Source: Stomoxys calcitrans (taxonomy: Eukaryota > Arthropoda > Insecta > Diptera > Muscidae). Taken from it: 64,000 nucleotides of DNA. Positions 55,492 through 64,000 of the stretch are shown piece by piece. The stretch lies in NCBI RefSeq assembly GCF_963082655.1, contig NC_081552.1:3348001-3412000 (forward strand). The letters are read 5' to 3'. The notes beneath the pieces were generated by a model. The model worked only from the letters and a program-made list of their open reading frames with translations. It was not told the DNA's origin and ran no database searches. Both the position numbers and the translations under genes were made by a program. Within the stretch, counting starts at the first letter, position 1; every line of letters begins with the position of its first letter.

Positions 55492-56421
55492 TATACCCTC
55501 CACCATAGCATGGGGGTATACTAATTTCGTCATTCTGTTTGTAACTACGCGAAATATTCGCCTGAGACCCCATAGAGTATATATATCCTTGATCGTCGTG
55601 ACATTTTATGTCGATCTAGCCATGTCCGCCCTTCTGTCCATGCGTCCGCCTGGTCACGTCAGGAAATAAGTCCTGTTTGGGGGTTCTAGTACGGCCTGAG
55701 GGAAGGACCCTCAGACACCAAAAAATAAATTTTTGTGTAAGATTTGATACCCATACTGCCCAAAGCGGCAAAAGTGTCCTGTTGGGTGGTGTTTTTGGGG
55801 GTGGGGGACCCGCGACACTTAGGGTTACATTTTAATGCCAAGTTCGCACTCTACTCTTAAATACCTTTCATTTGATACAAATATAGCTCACAGCGGTGAA
55901 AGTGTCCTCTTGGGGCTTTTTTGGGGGTAGGGGACACCCCGAAAGTTAAGAGTGTAATTTGTAAACCAAATTCGTACTCTACTCTTAAATACATTTCATT
56001 TGATACCCATATTGTCCCAATCGGTACAAATGTCCGTTCGGGTGGGTTGGGTGGTATGGGGCGTCCCCCCATGTTATTTGATTCCAAAATTTTCTACCAA
56101 TTGTGTGTTTTTGGTGTACCCTAAGGTGGCATACAAAATGTGCATCGGTGCACCCGTCTCCGAGATCAGGTGTTTTCGAAAATTAGGGCAAGAGGGAGTG
56201 TTTTAGCTATTAAAAAGACCAATATTTTGTTATACATAATTGAACAATGACTTGTACTCATTAGTATTTGGTCCAAATCGGATTATATTTCGACATATTT
56301 GCTATGGGACATAAGTTATGCAATTTTCACCGGATTTTGATGAAAGGTGGTTTACATATATTTCCGAGGTGGTGGGTATCCAAAGTTCAGCCTGGCCGAA
56401 CTTAACGCCTTTTTACTTGTT
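55492..56421 (-). mobile_element. Composite: R outer end, L ladder, S hairpin end
   Basis: 55492-55660 is the R outer end (TATACCCTCCACCATAGCAT, CCATAGAGTATATATATCC, GTCCGCCCTTCTGTCC). From about 55665 come L units (AATAAGTCCTGTTTGGGGGT; CATTTGATACCCATATTG). About 56202-56421 is an S hairpin end (CCGAGGTGGTGGGTATCC, GCCTGGCCGAAC, AACGCCTTTTTACTTGTTT). All three modules follow the orientation an intact element would have. Confidence 0.75.
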
Positions 56422-56525
56422 TCTAATCAACCAAGACGCAGGGACCGTCTCCTATATATACAGTTCCTACGGTGGAGAGAGTTTTTAAAGATCGGAGAAG
56501 AAGGAACAAGGAGAAGAGATACGGG

Positions 56526-56645
56526 ACCAGTAGCCGAAATGGTCGTGTGCTCGCATTATCAGTTCAGTGGTCGTAGGTTCGAGTTCCACCAGAAGCTTTG
56601 GTCCGTCCCTAGAAAATGCTTGTCTATGGTATCACAAAGGAATAA
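56526..56645 (+). mobile_element. tRNA-derived SINE, second family
   Basis: AGTAGCCGAAATGGTCGTG (box A-like) and GTAGGTTCGAGTTCCACC (box B with one mismatch), 5' to 3' on the + strand, then AGAAGCTTTGGTCCGTCCC. The head differs from the other SINE family. Confidence 0.55.
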
Positions 56646-56664
56646 AAATTGACTGAGCAAAAAC

Positions 56665-56985
56665 CAAATTTGCCCATTGGCCAACATTTCCTTAGGGGAT
56701 CAGGGGGAAACTTCCCACATAACAATGAGTGCTATCCGATTCAACATTTAAGCGCAATGATAAGGGCCACCTTCTTATGGGCGAGTACGAACGGCATGCC
56801 ACAGTTCGATACCTCTTTACGAAGAAGTTTTACATTGCATAGTTCCTCACAAATGCCGCAAAAATTAGGAGGGGATAACCACCGATGGAAATTTTTTTCT
56901 GATGTTCTCGGCAGCATTCGAACCCAGGCGTTCAGCGTCATAGGCGGACATGCTAATCATGCTATGGTGGCCTATGGAACTAGTG
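56665..56985 (-). mobile_element. tRNA-derived SINE, first family, diverged
   Basis: The minus strand begins AGGCCACCATAGCATGATTA, then box B GGGTTCGAATGCTG (one change from the copy at 45.4 kb), then ATCGGTGGTTATCCCCTCCT and CGAACTGTGGCATGCC. Tail AATGTTGGCCAATGGGC. Confidence 0.75.
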
Positions 56986-56999
56986 TTTTGTTAAAATTT

Positions 57000-57219
57000 T
57001 TATATCCTCTACCATAATATTGGGGTACACCAATTTCGTCATTCTGTTTGTAACTCCTCGAAATATTCGTCTAATACCCCATATAGTATATATATTCTTA
57101 ATCGATCTTGAATCTTGACTTCTTGAGCCACAAGAGGGCGCAATTCTTATCTGATTTGGCTGAAATTTACACAATGACTTCTACTATGGTCTCCAACATT
57201 CAGATCGATTATGGTCCGA
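57000..57219 (-). mobile_element. R-family outer end, interrupted by a LINE
   Basis: ATATCCTCTACCATAATATT, CCATATAGTATATATATTCT and one partial unit with CCACAAGAGGGCGC (57128-57141). The matching hairpin end (GGTCCGGCCGAACTTAGTC, CTTTTACTTGTTTG) is at 58970-59003, on the far side of the LINE. Confidence 0.68.
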
Positions 57220-57392
57220 ATCGGACCATAATCGATCCAAGCATAGATTGTCCAAGCATAGAAGAGATTGACGAGAATGTCAATAGGATTACGACTACCC
57301 TGAATGACCGGGGGATTCCCAATATTGGGAAAAAAGGTCCGCAGACATTTTAACAGAGCACGTCGTAAAAAAAAGCGGGAGTTTATTGGGAT

Positions 57393-57641
57393 GTGTGTTA
57401 CACACGGCTCATGGAATACAATAAGATTACGAGAGCGGCAAAACGTGCCTCCTGGAAGCTTTTCTGCGAACAGGTCGATAGCGTTAATGACGCCGCCAAG
57501 ATAAAAAAGTTTCTCTCAAAAACCCATGTCCAAACTGAAACTTTAGTAGACGATATGGAAGTGAGAGCGCCACTCCTATGGGTGACTACCATAAACGACC
57601 TATTACAGATGCTGACTGAGGAGGGATTTGAACACGTCTAA
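57393..57641 (+). pseudogene. LINE ORF2 linker before RT
   Basis: The frame contains RAAKRASWKLFCEQVDSVND and AAKIKKFLSKTHVQ, the conserved basic segment between endonuclease and RT in insect LINEs, then LLQMLTEEGFEHV. It runs to a stop at 57641, where the RT core should begin. Confidence 0.7.
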
Positions 57642-57685
57642 GGGGTAAGGATCCGAACGAGCTATGCAGAAGAGCCTAAAGGGTC

Positions 57686-58030
57686 TTGCATATGGCATAT
57701 GACTGGGCTAGACCCAAAGGTCTCAATGTTAACCCAGAGAAGACCGAAATATGCCTGTTCACGAGGAAGAAGAAGGTGAGGCAATTTAACGCACCACGTT
57801 TCCTCAATAAGACGATTTCGATATCTGACAATGTCAAATACTTAGGTGTGATCTTGGACAGGAAACTAAATTGGAAGTGTCCCATTCAGGAGCGTACTGA
57901 AAAGGCTCACAGATGTTGGGCACTATGTAGACGGGCCGTAGGCTCGAAATGGGGCCTGAATCCTTGGATAGTCCACTGGCTCTACAGGAGCGTGATTAGA
58001 CCAATACTTACTTACGCCTCAGTAGTTTGA
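57686..58030 (+). pseudogene. LINE RT thumb fragment
   Basis: GLNVNPEKTEICLFTRKKKV is the segment following the missing YxDD motif; KYLGVILDRKLNWK and YRSVIRPILTYASVV are standard LINE RT motifs D/E and thumb. Stop at 58030 (TGA after ASVV) where an intact copy would read on. Confidence 0.85.
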
Positions 58031-58199
58031 TGGACTGCTATGGAGAAAAAGTGCAACATAAGAACCATACAACAGGTTCAGAGAACATATTGTCTTGGCA
58101 TAGGCGGAGCGAAGAGGGCCACGCCCACTGGGCACGGGAGACTATTCTAGATATCCGACTCGTTGACATACAGATTAAGTGTGAGGCAGCCACTAGGCT

Positions 58200-58868
58200 A
58201 TGAGACTTAAGGCGATGGGAGAATGGATTGAGGATGGGAGCAGCTCATACCATCGCGGTATAATCGAGGCGACGATAGGAAATCTGGATGGAAGTGGAGA
58301 GGTTTCCGATCGGAGACCTGAGATGAAACTTGAAGTCGAGTGCGACGACCTGCTGTCATCGGCACAGTCTAGGATTGACGGAACCCTAGTATTGCCATCT
58401 GGAAGATCTTGTTACACGGATGGATCAAAGCTAGAGGACAGAGTGGGCCTGGGGGTTTACGTTGAAAACCCAGGGACTGACATCTGTTTTAGGCTGCCTG
58501 ACCATAATACGGTCCTGCAGGCGGAGATAAGGGCGATCACGAAATGCGTGAAGTGGTGTGGTGCTAACGCGAGGACGTCGAGTCTGAACATCTTTTCTGA
58601 CAGTAAAATTGCCATAAGGGCAATAACATCCTGGACGGTAAGGTCACGAACAGTCTTGCAGTGTAAGAAGGAGATTAACGCCTTCTCTGAGAATGGGAAA
58701 ATCCGCATCGTTTGGGTGCCGGGCCATAACGGAGTAAGGGGAAATAAAAGGGCAGACGATTTAGCGGTGAAGGCCAGAGGACTGCCGTCAATAAACTTGG
58801 TAAACCCGAAGCCTTTCGGGTCGACACAGTCCAAGTTAAGGGAGTGGGCGACGAATGCGCATGCATAG
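58200..58868 (+). pseudogene. LINE RNase H domain, intact fold
   Basis: The 222-codon frame holds a full type-I RNase H: YTDGSK (D74), QAEIRAI (E109), FSDSK (D134), and WVPGHNGVRGNKRADDLA with H176 and a final Asp near 186-187. All catalytic residues are present. The true protein would begin upstream as part of ORF2; the ATG at 58200 is only the frame limit. The domain removes RNA from cDNA hybrids during retrotransposition; here it is a relic. Confidence 0.85.
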
Positions 58869-58969
58869 TGGCATGGGGACATACACCTACTGGCTTAGGT
58901 GTATGTCCATAGTGGCATGGGGCGGATTAATATCTGTACCCTCATTTCAACCTAACCTAGCCGAGATTC

Positions 58970-59003
58970 GGTCCGGCCGAACTTAGTCAAGCTTTTACTT
59001 GTT
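58970..59003 (-). repeat. R-family hairpin end after the LINE
   Basis: TTCGGTCCGGCCGAACTTAG and AAGCTTTTACTTGTTTG; completes the element begun at 57000. Confidence 0.7.
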
Positions 59004-61695
59004 TGTTGTAATAAAATCTCACAATTATAAAGGTGAGCATTCTGATAGTAGTTACGGTCGTATTCACAAAACTTATTGAAACCTTGAAACAGGTTAATAT
59101 GACAGTTCTATAAAGGAAATCTGTCCATTAAACCTATCTCAAAGCGACATGTAGTTGTGTGAATACCGGTGTTAACCTTTTGGAAACTTGAAGTAAGAAA
59201 ATATGGCCCTCATTGAGGAAAATCTTGTGAAAAAATGTTAAACGATAAGCTCTTCTCAATTAGCGCCCTCTCACGCAATGTTAGCAAAGCGAACAAGTCT
59301 GATAAAATGTTGATTTAGATCTAGTTGTATTTTGTACTTCTAGCACCTCTTAAGTCAGGCAGGCATTGATACCTAGGAAAACATGTCAAAGTCTTGTTTA
59401 TATTTACAAAATTGTATTGTGGGAGAATTTTATTATTTTTTTTGTTATTGGTTAGCTGACATTTTAAGGTTCATCAAATATTGTTGTATTCATTTACAAA
59501 GTGGCCTTTCCTTTATTTCTTCACATAGGAAAAAATATATTTATATGCCGTGTCAGCTCCATCATTCCATGAAAGCATGGAACAGTTGTCGTGTCACTCG
59601 TCCACCAGCCATAACATAACCTCGCACTTGGCAAGCCCTCAATTAAATCAATTATCTTTCGAACTAAAACAGCAATTATATCTTCCATCCAAATACGAAA
59701 TGGAACCGACACTGGCCCCCACCGAAACGTCGGGCCATGCATGAACAACATTCAAACTAAGATGTAGAAAGAAGATGTCTATCGACAAGGGAAGAATAGT
59801 CAATTAAAGTGGGCAATTAAATGCACGCACTTTGAGAATCAAGAAATCAATTAAAATATTTGTTTAACATACACGTGGAGCGGCTGCAGAGCTCTACCCA
59901 ACACCTTGGAAAAAGGAAAGAGAAAAAAAACCTAAGAAATTCAAATGATGGAGTCCAAATTTTGGGTAAATTTTTAAACGTGAGGCGTTCAAAATATTTA
60001 AACCAAAAAATTTCCATTTCCCGAAGAAGACACAAAAAAAAATGTGAGCCATAATTAACCGCATGCAATGGCAATGGTAATGGCAAAAACTATTAGGAGC
60101 CACCCCAAAAAGCCAACCAACTCTCAGTTGGAGATGGCACCCTCCAACAAGCAGCCTGGTGGTCCCTTCTAACGCTTACACCCAATTGTTAAAACACGAA
60201 AACAATTTAAAATAATATTTCGGCCCAGGATTTGTACAGGCAGCAGCCAGCAGGCTCTGTACAAAAGCCAAACTGTTCACCTCCACTATGCTAGCTAGAC
60301 GGCTTTAAAGGAATATCTCACGGTCGTAAATTAAAAGATAAATCTTCGTTAATTGTAAATTGAGAAAAAAAAAAGAAATTCTAGCAAGGTCTGGGGGCAG
60401 CCCAGCTTGTTTAGAAGAGCAGCATCGACAGCAGCAAACAGTCATAAACATGTTTCCAACAAATTGGTACGCTATTATTACGAAGGAGTAGGCAATGCTA
60501 TACCCCTTGTCCCACACTACACTTCACCGTAACACCCAATTGCAGCCAGCGCCAGTCGGCAGGCACTCAGCCACCTAAGACTAATACTGACACTAGAAAA
60601 TTGCTTTTGATTGTGAAAATATTTCCTGCATTCATTGCGGTACAATTTCAAGGTAACGAGCTGATGTTACCTGCCTGAATGACAGTCAATGGGGCAGAAT
60701 GTGGCGGTGTTCTCGCGTATAACGAGGCCAAATAGAATGTTTGGCGCTGCACTGCACTCATGCTTTTGCTGACTTTGCAATGCTTTTTTTCGGGGGGAGG
60801 TCTCAAATTGACAGACCACTTAAGCGAATCCACCTGCAATTGACACACAATCGTGTTGTAGAGCGGCGCGTAACAAGTGCACAGCAACAACATCCGCACC
60901 ACCTCAGTATCAAAGTTGTGACTAGTAGAGATGGCATTATAAATATATAAAGTAAGTGAATTGGTAGCATACTCTAGACTCCGTACTCCAAACACAAAGG
61001 TAAAAAAAGTTTCCTTTTTCAAGTGGCAAATGAATGCAACACCACCATGCTGCACTATTTTTACTTTGAAATAGTTGCTCTACACACACACCCACACACC
61101 CAACCACCCCCGAGTGGCTTGGCTTTTCTGCGTCATGCTGGCACGCAAAACTTTTGTCCCTCGCATTAGATTTCCACTTAGCGCTCGAAAAAGTGTAACA
61201 AAATTTTAATGGGGCAGCTTTGTTGGCATCACCGCTTTGATGATGCTGAAGTTGGTTTCAGTGTCCTCATGGAGACACAGGACGATGTGGTCGCTGCTTC
61301 GGCAATATGTGTTGGTGCTCTAGTTTATTTGCAGCGTCTTATAGCCATTGGCTGTCAAAGGCAGCACAAGCCAGCTTTCATGTCTCTATGGCCACAGGCA
61401 TTTTAAGGCTGGCTATCCCCACAGCTCTATAGATGGGGCGGCCTTGTATAGGTAGTCTTGCACATGCTGTATGTGGCTGCATATCAACAACACTGTAGGA
61501 GACTTGCTGATGCAATAGCAGCTACATATTGTTGTTCTAACTATGAGTAAAATTGCACATGGAAAGTGCGCGAGATGGTTGTTGGAGCTTTATGCCAACT
61601 TATGTTACACACCGCTGCACTTGCAGTGCCCGACTGAAACATTGTCATTATCACCGTTAACCTTGGGGCACAGTGGCTTTGAATATGGGTGAAGA
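59004..61695. other. Gene-free stretch
   Basis: Unique AT-rich DNA with occasional CACACACACCCACACACCC (61084-61102). Frames such as 61209-61406 (+) and 61055-60648 (-) lack family motifs. I call no gene. Confidence 0.4.
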
Positions 61696-61699
61696 ACTA

Positions 61700-62165
61700 A
61701 GGCCGCCATCCACTAGCGACTCGCAATTGTGTGCTTCGAGCGCTGTCGCTTGCGCCCCTTTTCCTCTTACGTACGACCATCCATTTGGTTACACACAGTA
61801 ACGCTAATTGGATTCCTTTCGTTACGTGGATCGTGCGCTTATGGGAATGGTCGACTTATGCGACTACTTTGCTTAGGCCGCTTAGCCCCCTTGGTCCAGT
61901 ACGTTCTGATTAAGCGACTTGTCCCCCTACGCGGTTTGTTCAGTTTAATTCTTTTGCTTATTGGATTTAGTAGCTTTTAAAATGCAGTCGCTTACGAGAT
62001 TTTTATGCAATTTATTAGCTTTACGACTATTTATCCGTTTGCACGTTCGATTGTGCAGCTCGTCTGGTGACGCGATTCGTTCGTTAAGGCAGCAAACAGT
62101 TCGCTTATTCGCTTTTTTCAACTATGCGGCTTGTCCGCTTACGCGATTTCCTCTGTGACGTGGTT
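61700..62165 (+). repeat. CpG-rich degenerate minisatellite-like region
   Basis: Recurrent variants of CGACTTATGCGACT, CCGCTTAGC, GTCGCTTACGAG, GACGCGATTCG and CCGCTTACGCGATTT recur irregularly over about 450 bp, with far more CpG than the flanks. The overlapping + frames (61729-61980, 61731-61913) are products of this composition. Confidence 0.5.
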
Positions 62166-62186
62166 CGACTAGAGTTGGGTAGTTCA

Positions 62187-62290
62187 GGATGGAACTAGTT
62201 CATTGAAACTTATCCAAGTAAGGAACTGCTGGAACTAGTTCCATCTCTTTCTTTCTTACAGTTCCATAGTTCCTTTTTATTTGATGTACA
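62187..62290. repeat. GGAACTAGTTCC palindromic repeats
   Basis: GGAACTAGTTC at 62191, the perfect 12-bp palindrome GGAACTAGTTCC at 62231-62242, and related AGGAACTGCTGG and AGTTCCATAGTTCC pieces. Confidence 0.7.
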
Positions 62291-62486
62291 CTTTTCTTTT
62301 TCTCCCAGCTGATTGACATGCCATATTTTTCAGCTTCATACAACAACTAAATAAAAGCGTCAACTTTCTCAATAGGCAGCAACTGTGTAACTTGTGGTTT
62401 AAGTGAATGTAAAACAAATGATTTGTGGCATTCAATGAATGTGATGGCACAAATAATTAAACGTGGTGGCATTTACATATTATTAT

Positions 62487-62918
62487 ACCCACCACCGAAG
62501 GATGGGGGTATACAAATCTAGTCATTTCGTTTGTAACACGATAGCGGCCGAACACGTAGAGCTAGCCGCTTGAAATTTTGTACAGAAGCTTAATACTGAT
62601 GTAGGTCGTTGGAGATTGCAAATGGGCTATATCGGTTCAAATTAAGATATAGATCCCATATTAACCGATCTCTCGATTTGACTTCTTAAGCCCCTGGAGG
62701 CCGCAATTTTTGTCCGATTTTGCATGTGGTGTTCTATTATGACTTTCATCAACTCTGCCAAGTACAGTTTAAATCGGTCTATAACCTGATATTGCTCCCA
62801 TATAAACCGGTCACTCGATTATACCTGTTCGCTTCATTGGAGCTTGAATTTTTGATGGTTTGGTAGAAGTTTTGTATATATTTGGAATAAATGTATGCCT
62901 TTCAACTAAATTTATCTT
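62487..62918 (-). mobile_element. R-like element, outer half
   Basis: TATACCCACCACCGAAGGAT, GTATACAAATCTAGTCATTT, then ladder text (GATCCCATATTAACCGATCT; TAACCTGATATTGCTCCC). No hairpin end; it runs into the L element. Ends resemble the copy at 46.6 kb. Confidence 0.65.
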
Positions 62919-64000
62919 ATATATAAAAATCAATTTGCGTTTGTTTGTATGTTTGTGTGTTCCTTACAGGCTCAGGCTGAACTGATTTTGTTGAAATTTT
63001 TACAGATGGTGCATAATGACCCCGTGGTGAAAATAGGGTACTACATTTTTTGATATCTGAAGGGGGAGCGGACCCTCCCCCTTACCCTAATTTTCAGAAA
63101 CACCAGATCTCGGAAATGGGTGGGGCGATTTAAGCGAAATTTTGTGTGCTCTCATATTGTATCCTAAAAATAAAAATTTGGTATCCAAATTTCGGATGGG
63201 GTACCTAGGGGGGCCGCCCCACCCTAAAACCTACCAAACATATATTTAGACCAATCACGACAATATGGGACTCAAATGACAGGTATTTAGGATAAAGAAA
63301 CGTATCTGATATCCAATTGTCGGACCAAGTGCTAGGGGGACCACTCGAATACGAATACGAATCTGATATCCAATTGTGGGACCACGTTCCTGGGGGTCCA
63401 CCCCTCCCCCGGGACTTATTTACTGACCATGGGAATATGGGTCTTAAATAAAAGGTATTTGAGTGTAGAATTCGAATCTGATATCCAAATAGAGGACCAA
63501 GTCTTTGGGGGGTCGCCTCTCCCCAAAAACATCCCCCAAAGGGGACAAATTTATGACCATAGCAATATGGGGCTCAAATGAAAGGTCTTTGGAAGTCAAG
63601 CACGAATCTCACCCCCACAACACCACCCAAATAGGAAGTATTTGCCGACTATGGTAATATTGGGCTCAAATAAAGATATTTGGGAGTGGACCACGTATCT
63701 GATATCAACATTAGGGACCAACTGTCTAGGGAACGTCCCACCACCATAACAACCCCCAAATAGGACGTATTTGCTCACCAAGACAATTTGGGTCGTAAAG
63801 AGAGTGGAACTAAATATTTATAGTTTTAAGGGCCAATAACCCAAACCGGACATATTTGCTGACTTTTGCAATAAGGAGTTTAAATGAGATTAGAAAACGA
63901 ATTTGTTATCCAATTTTGAGGCCAATGGCAATATGGGGTTCAAATAAATGATATATAGATATATGAGAGTAGAGCACGTTGATGATATATTTTCCGGACT
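62919..64000 (-). repeat. L-family ladder, continues past the window
   Basis: It begins with the L terminal block in reverse (TTATATATAAAAATCAATTT, GTTTGTTTGTATGTTTGTG, GGTGAAAATAGGGTACTAC, GGAGCGGACCCTCCCCC), followed by reverse units (GACAATATGGGACTCAAATG, GACCAAGTCTTTGGGGGG). The C/G run that is 26 long in the 4.7 kb copy is short here. The far end lies beyond base 64000. Confidence 0.75.

Larger units (their letters stand above)
57221..58965 (+). mobile_element. Internally deleted LINE with RNase H
   Basis: Same family as the minus-strand LINE at 16.9-19.1 kb. Order: a pre-RT linker (SIEEIDENVNRITTTLNDRG; ITRAAKRASWKLFCEQ); a deletion at about 57641-57690 that removes the RT fingers and palm including the YxDD motif; RT thumb; complete RNase H; a short 3' tail ending TTTCAACCTAACCTAG. 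The C-terminal Cys region is absent. It lies within an R element and cannot be autonomous. Confidence 0.85.

Overview
The window looks like a repeat-rich chromosome segment of a calyptrate (muscoid) fly, Stomoxys- or Musca-like. The evidence is an AT-rich sequence full of CAA/CAG runs typical of higher Diptera, an insect twisted-gastrulation-type gene, and interspersed repeats that I recall from muscid and blow-fly genomes. The genus is inference; no search could be run.

Only about 1.4 kb (31.1-32.5 kb) looks like ordinary single-copy gene sequence. It is a compact + strand pair: a small TATA-driven ORF (83 aa, unrecognised, basic C-terminus), then a secreted Tsg-family BMP-binding protein of 220 aa with its own TATA-like and poly(A) sites. 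One further candidate exon at 13.6 kb is weak.

The rest is nested mobile DNA and gene-free sequence. I group the repeats as follows. R family: one end carries a hairpin (TTCGGCCGGGCCGAA) next to ACAAGTAAAAGCGTGCTAAG; 14-bp subterminal inverted repeats (ATACCCTCCACCAT); a rigid 153-bp tandem ladder; a (GACG)n tract and a conserved block. S family: same plan, ends in GGATACCCACC, about 153-bp ladder. T family: same plan, ATACCCTACACC ends, hairpin AGTCGG/CCGACT. L family: a different ladder of about 129 bp (GGGGTGTTTTGGGG units) with a long poly-C in one copy. R, S and T resemble non-autonomous Helentrons (DINE-1/HINE type) in layout. Other elements are two 236-237 bp TA-flanked MITEs, an internally deleted Tc1/mariner-superfamily element and a fragment of the same family, several broken LINEs (EN, RT, RNase H, C-terminal Cys region), a BEL/Pao C-terminal fragment, and two tRNA-derived SINE families.

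Layout: 0-2.1 kb gene-free after a LINE 3' end; 2.1-4.9 kb LINE tail, T/R chimera, L ladder with MITE; 5-6.8 kb gene-free; 6.8-12.5 kb S, L, mariner, R, L; 12.5-14.4 kb gene-free with a weak exon; 14.4-25.5 kb dense R/T/LINE/BEL block; 25.5-27.7 kb gene-free; 27.7-30.7 kb R and S elements; 31.1-32.5 kb gene pair; 33.4-34.6 kb S ladder; 34.6-37.2 kb gene-free; 37.2-40 kb S, R, T, LINE and SINE relics; 40-43.4 kb gene-free; 43.4-49.5 kb R, SINE, LINE, AT-rich ladder, T; 49.5-50.9 kb gene-free; 50.9-53.7 kb LINE, R, LINE, mariner pieces; 53.7-55.5 kb gene-free; 55.5-59 kb chimeric element, SINEs and a LINE inside an R element; 59-62.5 kb gene-free with a CpG-rich degenerate repeat; 62.5-64 kb R then L, running off the edge.

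The main candidate for something undescribed is the modular R/S/T/L repeat system: unrelated-looking subfamilies keep the same 153-bp period, exchange end modules, and carry a CTCF-like motif in many ladder units.
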